DNA from: Chitinophagaceae bacterium
GTDB lineage: Bacteria > Bacteroidota > Bacteroidia > Chitinophagales > Chitinophagaceae
DNA: 54,899 bases
NCBI GenBank assembly: GCA_025923075.1
Contig: JAICGN010000018.1
Coordinates: forward strand, 1-54,899
Direction: 5' to 3'
The stretch's first letter is position 1; every line of letters begins with the position of its first letter. A model generated the notes under the pieces. The model was not told where the DNA came from. It ran no database searches and was given only the letters and a program-made list of their open reading frames with translations. Made by a program: the position numbers and the translations under genes. This document shows positions 17,563 to 26,482 of the stretch, piece after piece.

Positions 17563-18936
17563 TTAAAAATAATACCAGCTGAATAAAAGTTGGGGATAGA
17601 CGCCAAGCAAAATAACCAGTGCAGCTACCAGAGAGATAGCCCATTTAAAAGCGGGGCTTACTTCGATCAGCTGTGCGTCTCCATCTTTGAAATACATTGC
17701 CTGTATTACACGGAAATAATAATAGACACTGACCGCAGCCATAAGTACCGCAAATATCACGAGCCAAAGAAATCCGCCCCTTGTTATCACTGCATTAATC
17801 ATATAAAACTTTGCAAGAAAACCTGCTGTTAATGGAATGCCTGCGAGTGATAAAAGAAATATCACGGCGGTAGCAGCAAGTAACGGTTGATGTTTTGCAA
17901 ACCCGTTGAATCCTTCAAACGTGTAATCCTTCATCTTTACTAAAATAGCAAACAGACCAATCGTAGATAAACAATATGCCGTGGTGTAAAGTAATATTCC
18001 TTCTGACGCAACGCTGTTCAACGCAAGAATAGCCATTAACATAAATCCGGCTTGTGCAATACTTGAATAGGCCAGCATTCTTTTTACGCTTTGTTGAAAA
18101 ACAGCTGTAATGTTACCGATAAACAAGGTGAGCGCTGTGATCACAGCCACGAGGTATTTCCATGTTTCATGAATATCCCCAAATGCATGATAGAACAAGC
18201 GGATAAAAGCAATAAAGACTGCAGCTTTTACGATCGTGGCCATAAATGAAGTAAACACGGTAGGAGCTCCGTCATATACATCCGGTGTCCAGAAATGAAA
18301 TGGCGCTGCCGATACTTTAAAAGCCATTGAAAACATCAGTAATAATAAGCCGGCAATCAATAAGATACCTGGTTTTGTTTCAGGTGTGGTAACCAGATCA
18401 ATTGCAAAAGAACCTGAATGACCATAAATCAATGTGATACCCATTAACATTAAACCAGTGGAAAAAGCGCCAAGTAAAAAATATTTTAATGAAGCTTCAT
18501 TGCTCTTCAGGTTTTTTTTATCACTTCCTGTCAATATATATAATGGTATAGATATGATCTCAATTCCGAGGAAAAGTATAAGCAATGAACTGAACGACGA
18601 AGAAAGAATAATTCCTGAAAGAATAAAAAATATCAATGCAAAATAATCAGCATAGTTCAATCCCACTTTTTCCATTTCCTTTGCCGAAAGCAAAAGGAAG
18701 ATAAAAGTACAACCCATTGCAACAGTATTGAAGAACAGTGAGAACCTGTCAAAATGCATCATGCCATTCAAATTGACCTTGAATAAATGAAATCCGTACA
18801 TTTCCATTATATTCAAAACAATTGAAACAAAAAGTCCGGATAAGGCAACGGCGAGAACAGCAGATCGCTGCCTTAGCAACACGCCGCTAAACATCATTAC
18901 TACTCCCATTATCGCCGATATGATCAATGCGTTCAT
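17563..18936 (-). CDS. nuoN: NADH-quinone oxidoreductase subunit N
   Basis: A 457-residue antiporter-like membrane subunit of Complex I with about 13-14 hydrophobic segments. Seen: GIEIISIPLYILTGS, SMAFKVSAAPFHFWTPDVYDG (the conserved charged helix of Nuo L/M/N proteins), QQSVKRMLAYSSIAQAGFML and SLAGIPLTAGFLAKFYMI. Last gene of the nuo operon, 18 bp after nuoM. No clear terminator hairpin was found in the 85 bp downstream. Confidence 0.96.
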   Translation of the reverse strand: MNALIISAIMGVVMMFSGVLLRQRSAVLAVALSGLFVSIVLNIMEMYGFHLFKVNLNGMMHFDRFSLFFNTVAMGCTFIFLLLSAKEMEKVGLNYADYFALIFFILSGIILSSSFSSLLILFLGIEIISIPLYILTGSDKKNLKSNEASLKYFLLGAFSTGLMLMGITLIYGHSGSFAIDLVTTPETKPGILLIAGLLLLMFSMAFKVSAAPFHFWTPDVYDGAPTVFTSFMATIVKAAVFIAFIRLFYHAFGDIHETWKYLVAVITALTLFIGNITAVFQQSVKRMLAYSSIAQAGFMLMAILALNSVASEGILLYTTAYCLSTIGLFAILVKMKDYTFEGFNGFAKHQPLLAATAVIFLLSLAGIPLTAGFLAKFYMINAVITRGGFLWLVIFAVLMAAVSVYYYFRVIQAMYFKDGDAQLIEVSPAFKWAISLVAALVILLGVYPQLLFSWYYF

Positions 18937-18954
18937 TTAATTCGACCGGTTTTT

Positions 18955-20433
18955 TTACTTTGTCGTTAAAGGATTTATGTTTGCTTCATTCAAAATTAAA
19001 TTCGTTGTATCCTTTGTCAGATCAAGAAATGGTTGTGGATAAACCCCAGCAACAATTATTAAGATCACGATTGTTCCAAGCACCAATTTTTCATTCAATC
19101 CAATATCAGTTCCGGTTTCAGTCAATGCATTGGTATTTCCATAAATCACTTTTTGCACCATTCTCAGCATATAAATAGCGCCGAGAATAATTGTAAAACC
19201 AGCAGCGGGAACTGTTATCATTTCATATTCCGAAATCGGTGAAGTAAAAATGCCGGTGAACATCATGAACTCTCCAACAAAAGCATTTGTGAGCGGCAGG
19301 GCAATATTTGCTAATACCACGATAACAAAAAGCATTGCCATTACAGGAGCTTTTTGTGCAAGCCCGCCAAGTTCTGAAAGTTTCCTCGTGCCATATTTTC
19401 TTTCCAATATTTCGACAATAACCCAAAGCCCGATGATATTAATACCATGATTGAACATTTGTACCATGACGCCCTGGATGCCTATTTCTGACTCTGAAAA
19501 AATAGCGACTACCATCAATCCAAGGTGTGCAATAGAAGAGTAAGCGATCAGTCTTTTCAAATCATCTTGGCGCCATGCAAGCAAGGATGCATAGATCATT
19601 CCCGCGATTGCCCACATAGCAATCATCTTTTCCCCATAAGCGTACGAAGCTGATGGCAAAACAGGAAGCAGCCAGCGTAGGATCGCAAACAATCCCATCT
19701 TTACCATAATACCACTCAATACCATGGTAACTGCAGTTGGAGATTGCTCATACGTATCGGGCTGCCAGCTATGAAACGGGAATACCGGTATTTTAATAGC
19801 AAATGCTACAAACATTAACCAAAACAGCCAATGCTGAGTTCTGCCTTTTAAAACAATTGCATAGAAAGAATCTATATCGAAAGACCTGTCCGGAGTTTGT
19901 GATTGCAGATAAATTAATCCAACCAACATCAGCAGCGATCCGATGAATGTATAGATAAAAAATTTAAAAGTAGCCTGGATCCTCCTTTCTGCACCCCAGA
20001 TCGAACAAAGAAAATAAACAGGTATCAATGCAAGTTCCCAAAAGAAATAAAACAGCAAAGCATCCATGGCAAGGAAAACTCCCATTAATCCTGCTTGTGA
20101 AAGAAGCATCAGTGCAAAAAAGTTGTGTGCATTTTTATACTGACGTTGCCATGTAGTAATAAATATTAATGGAAAAGAAATGGCCGTAAGCAAACAAAGC
20201 AATTGGCCCATTCCGTCAAGCCGGATAGAAAAGCTGCTGCCTAACCCCGGCAACCAATCACATTTGAATTGAAGTAAATCAGCTTTATTTAATACAGTAA
20301 GGCCAAGTAATGAAACTATGACAGTAGCAAAAGAAGAAGCCAATGCCCATGACCGTGCCGAATTTCCCTGCTTAAGAAAAAATGCCGCAGCCCCGCTCAA
20401 CAATGGAATTAATATCAGTAACAATGAGATCAT
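18955..20433 (-). CDS. nuoM: NADH-quinone oxidoreductase subunit M
   Basis: A 492-residue proton-pumping membrane subunit. Diagnostic blocks: FFWELALIPVYFLCSIWG (with the essential Glu), FAIKIPVFPFHSWQPDTYEQ (Lys and His of the channel), DDLKRLIAYSSIAHLGLMVV and NIALPLTNAFVGEFMMF. About 14 membrane segments. Separated from nuoL by 123 bp that hold two palindromic repeats, and from nuoN by 18 bp. Confidence 0.96.
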   Translation of the reverse strand: MISLLLILIPLLSGAAAFFLKQGNSARSWALASSFATVIVSLLGLTVLNKADLLQFKCDWLPGLGSSFSIRLDGMGQLLCLLTAISFPLIFITTWQRQYKNAHNFFALMLLSQAGLMGVFLAMDALLFYFFWELALIPVYFLCSIWGAERRIQATFKFFIYTFIGSLLMLVGLIYLQSQTPDRSFDIDSFYAIVLKGRTQHWLFWLMFVAFAIKIPVFPFHSWQPDTYEQSPTAVTMVLSGIMVKMGLFAILRWLLPVLPSASYAYGEKMIAMWAIAGMIYASLLAWRQDDLKRLIAYSSIAHLGLMVVAIFSESEIGIQGVMVQMFNHGINIIGLWVIVEILERKYGTRKLSELGGLAQKAPVMAMLFVIVVLANIALPLTNAFVGEFMMFTGIFTSPISEYEMITVPAAGFTIILGAIYMLRMVQKVIYGNTNALTETGTDIGLNEKLVLGTIVILIIVAGVYPQPFLDLTKDTTNLILNEANINPLTTK

Positions 20434-20556
20434 AAGTAAACCAACCCTTAAAGGGCCTTTTTAGCTTTAAGTCAAATAATTCTTTCAGTTTTTATATTGT
20501 TCAGAAGAAAGTATTTCCATCCTAAGTTCCCCCGCCGCGGCGGGAAACAGGGGGTT
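20434..20556. repeat. GC-rich palindromes in the nuoL-nuoM gap
   Basis: Left unit ACCCTTAAAGGGC (about 20443-20455). Right unit about 20521-20556 with CCCCCGCCGCGGCGGG then AACAGGGGGTT. Both belong to a family repeated in other nuo gaps (22447, 22859, 25269, 30579, 32017) and at 45351. The right unit directly abuts the nuoL stop. Confidence 0.75.
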
Positions 20557-22446
20557 CTACTTTCTGATAAAAAACTGGTACAGTAATAAAACCAATATTG
20601 ATAACACCATCAGCAGCACATAACTGCCCACCTGCCCGCTTTGTAATAATCTTAACTGGCGACTCCCATAATTTACTGCGCGGCCTACCCCATTTACAAC
20701 ACCATCGATTATATATCTTTCAAAAATATCATTCAGAAAACCTGCAAACCTGTTCAATGGCGCTACTATAACCTTCTCATACAATTCATCCACATACCAT
20801 TTATTCTCCAATACTTTTCCGAGTCCTTTCTCCTCACGTGGCTGGAAATTCTTAAACCGGAACCATGCAAATACAATAGTTCCTACTATTAAGACGGTTG
20901 ATAAACCCATCAACAAATATTCAGTAGAATGAGATACTTCGTGGCCTCCATGCTTTGCAATTACCGGCGAAAGGAATTCTGTTAGGCTTTCTCCATCTTT
21001 TATAAATACTACTGGAATATTTACAAAACCACCAACGATTGACAGCACTGCAAGAATAATAAGTGGTATTGTCATTAATGCCGGGCTTTCATGTAAATGA
21101 TGTGCCTGTTCATGAGTACCTCTGAACTTGCCGGTAAACGTAACAAACAATAACCGGAACATATAGAATGCTGTAAGTAATGCAGTGAATAGTGCAATAG
21201 CGTACATCACGGGATTTTTTTCAAATGCACTTAAAAGAATTGCATCCTTGGAAAAGAAACCGCTGAACGGTGGAATACCTGCGATAGCGATACATCCGAT
21301 TGTGAAAGTGAAAAACGTCCATTTTAATTTCTTACTCAGGCCGCCCATATTGCGTATATCCTGCTCGCCACCCATGGCATGAATCACACTACCGCTGCCA
21401 AGAAATAATAATGCTTTGAAGAACGCATGGGTCATTACATGAAATACTGCGGCTGTATAGGCGCCGACACCCAACGCCAAAAACATATAGCCTAATTGGC
21501 TTACGGTGGAATACGCCAAGACCTTTTTTATATCATTTTGTTTTAAAGCAATTGTTGCCGCAAGCAATGCTGTGCCCAACCCGATATAAGCGACAATATT
21601 CGAGGTTACTTCACTCAATGAATACAATACATTGCTCCTGGCAATCATGTAAATGCCGGCAGTAACCATTGTTGCGGCATGGATCAATGCTGATACCGGT
21701 GTGGGGCCCGCCATGGCATCCGGCAACCATGTATATAACGGTATCTGTGCACTCTTGCCTGTGGCACCGATAAACAATAAAAGAGTGATCAAGGTTACTG
21801 AAGGAGAAAGTTTTTGTAGTCCTTCGGCAGAAAATACAGCACTGAAATCTACTGAGCCCACTTTTGCAATGATCATAAAGATTGCAATAAGAAATGCAAG
21901 ATCACCGATACGGTTCATTACAAATGCCTTTCGGGCAGCATAATTATATTCAGTGTTTTTAAACCAATAGCCGATAAGCAGGTAAGAACAGAGACCTACG
22001 CCTTCCCAACCGATAAAGAGAATTACAAAGTTGCCGCCCATTACCAGTAGCAACATGGAGAACACAAAGAGATTGAGATAAGAAAAGTAGCGGGCAAAAT
22101 GTTCTTTGCTTTCATGATGCATGTATGATGCTGAATAAACATGGATCAGGAAACCAACTCCCGTTATTATCAAAAGGAATAAAGATGACAGTGCATCGAT
22201 CTGCAATGAAAATGGAATTTTTAAACTTCCGGCAGAAATAAAATTGAAATAATCAACAACACCGGAATTTCCTTCCTTCACCTGGAAAAAGATCCAAATA
22301 CTCATTAAAAATGACAAAAGAATAACACCGTTTCCAATGACTCCCGTCAACGGTTTTGATAAATATCGTCTGCCTAATCCAATGATCAGAAACCCGATCA
22401 AAGGAAATAGCGGCACCAGGTAAGATAATTCTAAAGCGTTCCTCAT
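20557..22446 (-). CDS. nuoL: NADH-quinone oxidoreductase subunit L
   Basis: A 629-residue subunit, the distal proton pump with the long lateral helix. Seen: FIGWEGVGLCSYLLIGYWF, SAQIPLYTWLPDAMAGPTPV, SALIHAATMVTAGIYMI, DIKKVLAYSTVSQLGYMFLA, GIPPFSGFFSKDAIL. The C-terminal region after about 490 has the amphipathic helix and a last transmembrane segment (VLLMVLSILVLLLYQFFIRK). Length matches NuoL (about 610-650). Confidence 0.97.
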   Translation of the reverse strand: MRNALELSYLVPLFPLIGFLIIGLGRRYLSKPLTGVIGNGVILLSFLMSIWIFFQVKEGNSGVVDYFNFISAGSLKIPFSLQIDALSSLFLLIITGVGFLIHVYSASYMHHESKEHFARYFSYLNLFVFSMLLLVMGGNFVILFIGWEGVGLCSYLLIGYWFKNTEYNYAARKAFVMNRIGDLAFLIAIFMIIAKVGSVDFSAVFSAEGLQKLSPSVTLITLLLFIGATGKSAQIPLYTWLPDAMAGPTPVSALIHAATMVTAGIYMIARSNVLYSLSEVTSNIVAYIGLGTALLAATIALKQNDIKKVLAYSTVSQLGYMFLALGVGAYTAAVFHVMTHAFFKALLFLGSGSVIHAMGGEQDIRNMGGLSKKLKWTFFTFTIGCIAIAGIPPFSGFFSKDAILLSAFEKNPVMYAIALFTALLTAFYMFRLLFVTFTGKFRGTHEQAHHLHESPALMTIPLIILAVLSIVGGFVNIPVVFIKDGESLTEFLSPVIAKHGGHEVSHSTEYLLMGLSTVLIVGTIVFAWFRFKNFQPREEKGLGKVLENKWYVDELYEKVIVAPLNRFAGFLNDIFERYIIDGVVNGVGRAVNYGSRQLRLLQSGQVGSYVLLMVLSILVLLLYQFFIRK

Positions 22447-22528
22447 ACCCCAAACCCCTAAAGGGGCTTATTAAACTTTTATATATTGTAATTACCACCT
22501 GTGTTCCCTTTTGGGGGGACAGGGGTTT
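22447..22528. repeat. GC-rich palindrome pair in the nuoK-nuoL gap
   Basis: Left unit CCCCAAACCCCTAAAGGGG (about 22449-22467). Right unit TTCCCTTTTGGGGGGACAGG (from about 22504). AAACCCCT occurs in the left unit and on the opposite strand of the right one, so the pair could fold into one larger hairpin. Confidence 0.75.
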
Positions 22529-22858
22529 CTAATGTTTCAGCCTGTTCAAAAAGTTTATATCCACCGAATGAATATTTCTGTACATCATTACAATTATCGC
22601 TAATCCCACACTTACCTCAGCCGCCGCCACCACCATAATAAAGAAAACAAATAACTGCCCGTCAGTTCCTGCAGATGCATTTACCGCTGCATTTTTAAAA
22701 TGATGCATTTTGGAGAATGCAACGAGCAATATATTCACAGCGTTCAGCATAAGCTCAATGCACATGAATATTATGATAGCATTACGTCTTGTAAGCACGC
22801 CCACGATTCCAATACAGAAAAGTGCAACAGACAGATATATGTAATAATTGATCGGCAT
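22529..22858 (-). CDS. nuoK: NADH-quinone oxidoreductase subunit K
   Basis: A 109-residue subunit with three transmembrane helices. It contains [19 protein letters not shown], with the first conserved membrane Glu, and [20 protein letters not shown], with the second. The ORF is open two codons further (TTG at 22864), but ATG 22858 (MPINYYIYL) is the natural start. The gap to nuoJ on the upstream side holds GC-rich repeats. Confidence 0.95.
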   Translation of the reverse strand: MPINYYIYLSVALFCIGIVGVLTRRNAIIIFMCIELMLNAVNILLVAFSKMHHFKNAAVNASAGTDGQLFVFFIMVVAAAEVSVGLAIIVMMYRNIHSVDINFLNRLKH

Positions 22859-22963
22859 ACCCAAACCCCTAAAGGGCTTTTCAGATTATCTAAAGATTTA
22901 AAAGATCAATTAATGAAGAACGGCACCACCTAAATTCCCCCTTTAGGGGGACAGGGGGTTTGT
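22859..22963. repeat. GC-rich palindrome pair in the nuoJ-nuoK gap
   Basis: Left unit AAACCCCTAAAGGGC (about 22863-22877). Right unit ATTCCCCCTTTAGGGGGACA then GGGGGTTT (about 22934-22961). Same two-unit arrangement as in the nuoK-nuoL gap. Confidence 0.78.
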
Positions 22964-23464
22964 TTATTCCTTCTTCCCAATCACCACGGCACCTACCATA
23001 GCGCTTAAAAATAGAATACTGCTTATTTCAAATGGCACCACGTATTCAGTGAATAACGCTGTTCCTAAATTTTCAATCAATCCTATGTCACCCGTTCTGG
23101 TTTCGGCAATCCCATTTTCTATATCTACTTTTCTCAATGCAGCTACCAATACCAATAGCAAACTTCCCCCTGCCATAGCACCGGCGACTTTCAACCAACG
23201 ATTTTTTGCGGGCTCCGTTTCTTTTTTCAGATCCATCAACATCAATACATAAAGAAACAGCACCATAATAGCGCCTGCATAAACAATAATATTTACAATG
23301 GCTAAAAATTGAGCATTAAGAAGAAGGTAATGACCCGAGATAGCAAAAAATACTATGATCAACCAGATCACACTGTGCATTGGATTTTTACTGGTAATAA
23401 CCATTAAGGCACTGAACAGTGCCATTACTGAAAGTATCCAAAATAATATTTGAGTAATACCCAT
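22964..23464 (-). CDS. nuoJ: NADH-quinone oxidoreductase subunit J
   Basis: A 166-residue membrane subunit with five helices. It contains NPMHSVIWLIIVFFAISGHY and FLAIVNIIVYAGAIMVLFLY, the NuoJ signature with its pi-bulge helix, and ends in a hydrophobic segment plus IGKKE. ATG 23464 (MGITQIL) is preferred to the TTG at 23470. Confidence 0.95.
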   Translation of the reverse strand: MGITQILFWILSVMALFSALMVITSKNPMHSVIWLIIVFFAISGHYLLLNAQFLAIVNIIVYAGAIMVLFLYVLMLMDLKKETEPAKNRWLKVAGAMAGGSLLLVLVAALRKVDIENGIAETRTGDIGLIENLGTALFTEYVVPFEISSILFLSAMVGAVVIGKKE

Positions 23465-23479
23465 TCTCAATATTCAGTT

Positions 23480-23516
23480 AGCCAGCAATAATTATTAATT
23501 AATAATTATTAATTAT
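23480..23516. repeat. TAATTATTAATTA-type AT palindrome (nuoI-nuoJ gap)
   Basis: Tandem and inverted copies of AATAATTATTAATTA fill the 44-bp gap and run into the nuoI stop region. The same motif recurs at 36497-36532 before the phosphatase gene and, shorter, at the 3' end of nuoE (about 28776-28790). Confidence 0.65.
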
Positions 23517-24057
23517 TTTTTGCTTTCCTTTCCCCTAACGCCTTTGCATACGCTTCAGGATTTTCCTTAGGATGCGGGATCAGCAAATCTTCCTTTTTAT
23601 AAATAAACCCCTCCCGTGAGTAATTCGCCTGTGCAAAGGTTTGCGATAGATAGATCGCATCTTTTGGACAAGCCTCTTCACACAAACCACAGAATATGCA
23701 ACGCAGCATATTGATCTCATATTTTGCTGCATATTTCTCCTCACGATATAAATGTTCTTCAGTGGGCAAACGTTCAGCACCTTCCATTGTGATCGCTTCT
23801 GCCGGACAGGCTACCGCACATAAACCGCAGGCAGTGCATCTTTCACGACCCTCCTCATCACGATTTAAAATTTGCACGCCGCGAAACACTGCACTGAAAC
23901 TTCTTTTTTGTTCAGGATAATTGATCGTTGCCTTCTTTTTAAATATATGCCGGAAAGTGATTATCATACCTTTCAGAATATTCCACAGGTAAATTCTTTC
24001 CAGCGCTGTCATCGGTCTCCGATCTACCAATTTTGCCCTGTTAGTTAGTGTCTGCAT
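23509..24057 (-). CDS. nuoI: NADH-quinone oxidoreductase subunit I (two [4Fe-4S])
   Basis: A 182-residue ferredoxin-like subunit in the peripheral arm. Two cluster motifs: CTACGLCAVACPAEAI (about 77-92) and CIFCGLCEEACPKDAI (about 121-136), binding N6a and N6b. The N-terminal amphipathic part (LWNILKGMIITFRHIFKKK) contacts the membrane arm. The C-terminal ends are encoded next to an AT-rich repeat. Confidence 0.96.
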   Translation of the reverse strand: MQTLTNRAKLVDRRPMTALERIYLWNILKGMIITFRHIFKKKATINYPEQKRSFSAVFRGVQILNRDEEGRERCTACGLCAVACPAEAITMEGAERLPTEEHLYREEKYAAKYEINMLRCIFCGLCEEACPKDAIYLSQTFAQANYSREGFIYKKEDLLIPHPKENPEAYAKALGERKAKNN

Positions 24058-24165
24058 ATTATTATTTCAAGAAGTTCGCAAATATATTTTTATGAGCCCA
24101 ACTATACAATTCTATTTAGCTTCCGTTACGTCACACCCTTGTGCTTTACCAAGTTCTATTCAGCA

Positions 24166-24215
24166 AACGTGAAAAGTCAAAAGTCAAAAAATTGTATCAC
24201 GTTTCACGTCTCACG
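24166..24215. repeat. AGTCAAAAGTC-type hairpin (nuoH-nuoI gap)
   Basis: ACGTGAAA (24167-24174) and TTTCACGT (24202-24209) form a perfect 8-bp stem enclosing AAGTCAAAAGTCAAAAA. The AGTCAAAA core is the same as in the arms at 26483, 26927, 29288 and 31249. The rest of the 168-bp gap shows no gene. Confidence 0.7.
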
Positions 24216-24225
24216 AAAGCACTAC

Positions 24226-25266
24226 TCACTTATTTAACAACAATATTACGACCGCTGTTATCACCATATTCAACAGCGAAAGCGGGATCAATGATTTCCA
24301 TCCCAAATTCATCAATTGATCATACCGGAAACGTGGAATTGTCCATCGTATCCACATAAACACAAACACAAAGAACAAAGCCTTTGTCATTAATACGCCA
24401 AATCCAACTAGCCCCACCCACCAGGCATTTCCCCAATTCGCTTCATTCACAAATGGAATATCATAACCACCAAAAAACAGTGTTGACATTACCACACCAC
24501 TGATAAACATATTGATGTATTCAGCAAATAAATAAAAACCAAGTTTCATCGATGAATACTCCTGGTGATAACCAAAGTTCAATTCATTTTCTGCTTCGGG
24601 TAGGTCAAAAGGAGTTCGATTGCATTCAGCTAACGCACAAATAAAGAATATAATAAAGCCTAATGGTTGGTACATGACGTTCCAATTAAACATCCCCTCG
24701 CTTTGCTGACTAACTATCACACTTAATCGCAAAGAACCAGTCAGCATCAATAATGCGATCAATGCAAGACCCATTGCCAATTCATAACTGATCATTTGTG
24801 AAGCACCGCGAATAGCAGCCAACAAAGAAAATTTGTTGTTGGAAGCCCATCCGCCGATCATAATTCCATATACCCCAAGACTCACAACACCAAAAACATA
24901 CAGCATTCCAATATTAATATCAGCGATCTGCAGGTTGATGTCCCTGCCAAATAAATTAATGGAGGGCCCCCACGGAATTACTGCACTCGTCATCAGCGCA
25001 GTTATCATCGCCAGCGCCGGTCCCGCAATAAAGAGAAATTTAGAAGAGGCATTCGGAATGATCTCTTCTTTCATAAAAAGTTTTAATCCATCGGCAACAG
25101 GTTGTAACAATCCAAAAGGTCCGGCCCTGTTTGGTCCACGACGGTCCTGGATTACAGCGGCGATCTTTCGTTCTGCCCATGTTGCATACATAGCAATAAC
25201 AAGCGATATTGTCACTACTGCGAGGATCAAAATTGATTTCTCCAATAAAATTCCCCAGTCGATCAT
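24226..25266 (-). CDS. nuoH: NADH-quinone oxidoreductase subunit H
   Basis: A 346-residue membrane subunit at the quinone site, with eight or more helices. Seen: ERKIAAVIQDRRGPNRAGPF, GLLQPVADGLKLFMKEEIIP, LAAIRGASQMISYELAMGLA, and AECNRTPFDLPEAENELNFG followed by YHQEYSSMKLGFYLFAEY. These are the invariant acidic loops of NuoH. Followed, after 168 bp with a hairpin repeat, by nuoI. Confidence 0.97.
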   Translation of the reverse strand: MIDWGILLEKSILILAVVTISLVIAMYATWAERKIAAVIQDRRGPNRAGPFGLLQPVADGLKLFMKEEIIPNASSKFLFIAGPALAMITALMTSAVIPWGPSINLFGRDINLQIADINIGMLYVFGVVSLGVYGIMIGGWASNNKFSLLAAIRGASQMISYELAMGLALIALLMLTGSLRLSVIVSQQSEGMFNWNVMYQPLGFIIFFICALAECNRTPFDLPEAENELNFGYHQEYSSMKLGFYLFAEYINMFISGVVMSTLFFGGYDIPFVNEANWGNAWWVGLVGFGVLMTKALFFVFVFMWIRWTIPRFRYDQLMNLGWKSLIPLSLLNMVITAVVILLLNK

Positions 25267-25385
25267 AAATCCTAAATCCGCCTAGGGCGGACAGTTATAT
25301 CTATAAATTAATCATTCCTCACTTTTCTGTTTCTGACCTTTCTAATTGTGTTACACTGCCCTTTAGCCCCTCAAGGGTCGGGGTT
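25267..25385. repeat. GC-rich palindromes in the nuoG-nuoH gap
   Basis: TCCGCCTAGGGCGGA (about 25275-25289) and GCCCTTTAGCCCCTCAAGGG (about 25356-25375), then TCGGGGTTAAAGG. The second unit reaches into the end of nuoG, so the last residues of NuoG (NPDP) are repeat-encoded. Confidence 0.7.
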
Positions 25386-26477
25386 AAAGGTATTACTTGT
25401 TGCCGGTCCTTCTATTTTACTTAAATCTATATCGGGATCATTCACTCCGCTTATCTCATGAATATCCATCAGTAAATTCGGCGATTTACCTCCCATTACT
25501 TCGGCAATCGTTTCCTTAGGCATTTTCAGCCCGGGATATTTTCCCTGTGAGATAACTGAATGACGTGTAATATTTGTCAATCCCTCCACTTCCCAATCAT
25601 ACTTATGTTTTTTATGAAAACGGCAAGCATTACAGATCCAACCGGGCTTTCCATCATAAGTTTGTACTTCACCCCATTGATCTTTTCTTGCAGTCACTCT
25701 CAGTACATCATCACCGCGAAGCCACAACGTTACTTTACCACAGCATTTATCACAATTGCGATGTGCATCCATGGGTTTTGTAAACCATACACGATTCTTA
25801 AAGCGGAATGTTCTGTCGGTTAATGCGCCAACGGGACATACATCGATCATGTTTCCCGAAAAATCATTGTCAATTGCTTTTGATATATAAGTCGAAATCT
25901 CAGAATGATCACCACGATCCAATACACCATGCACACGAGTATCTGTTAACTGATCAGCAACATAAGTACAACGATAACAAAGAATGCATCTTGTCATATG
26001 CAGCTGTATGTATGGTCCGATATCTTCCTTATCAAATGTTCTTCTTTTAAATTCATACCTCGTGGCTTCAGTTCCATGCTCATAGGAAAGATCCTGAAGA
26101 TCACATTCACCAGCCTGGTCGCATATTGGGCAATCAAGCGGATGATTTATCAATAAAAACTCCACCACAGCATTTCTGGCATCCAGCACTTTCTCACTTG
26201 TAAGACTTTTTATAACCATTCCGTCCATTACATTCGTACGGCAACTTGCAACAAGCTTTGGCATTGGTCTCGGATCGGCTGCGGAACCAGCGGCCACTTC
26301 GACCAAACAAGTGCGGCATTTACCTCCACTGCCTTTCAAATGTGTATAATAACACATGGCAGGCGGCGTGACATCTCCTCCAATTTTTCGTGCCGCCTGG
26401 AGAACAGTTGTTCCGGGCTCAACGTCAATAGTGATGTTGTCAATAGTTATTTTAAATATTTTTTTTTCTTCAGCCAT
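25371..26477 (-). CDS. nuoG: NADH-quinone oxidoreductase subunit G, short form
   Basis: A 368-residue protein with only the iron-sulfur part of NuoG. Seen: a [2Fe-2S] region with CYYTHLKGSGGKCRTCLVEV, the His-Cys3 site HPLDCPICDQAGECDLQD, and the two-part [4Fe-4S] site CILCYRC with DVCPVGALTDRTFRFKNR. CDKCCGK and CNACRFHKK follow. The molybdopterin-like domain that makes most NuoG proteins 700-900 residues is absent; the ORF simply ends. Short NuoG proteins are known in Bacteroidota, so this is not read as truncation by mutation. The last four residues lie in a GC-rich repeat. Confidence 0.93.
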   Translation of the reverse strand: MAEEKKIFKITIDNITIDVEPGTTVLQAARKIGGDVTPPAMCYYTHLKGSGGKCRTCLVEVAAGSAADPRPMPKLVASCRTNVMDGMVIKSLTSEKVLDARNAVVEFLLINHPLDCPICDQAGECDLQDLSYEHGTEATRYEFKRRTFDKEDIGPYIQLHMTRCILCYRCTYVADQLTDTRVHGVLDRGDHSEISTYISKAIDNDFSGNMIDVCPVGALTDRTFRFKNRVWFTKPMDAHRNCDKCCGKVTLWLRGDDVLRVTARKDQWGEVQTYDGKPGWICNACRFHKKHKYDWEVEGLTNITRHSVISQGKYPGLKMPKETIAEVMGGKSPNLLMDIHEISGVNDPDIDLSKIEGPATSNTFNPDP

Positions 26478-26482
26478 TTTAT

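Noticed and set aside
24833-25285. 150-codon plus-strand frame opposite nuoH
   Set aside because: Codon mirror of a conserved membrane protein; nuoH explains the sequence fully.
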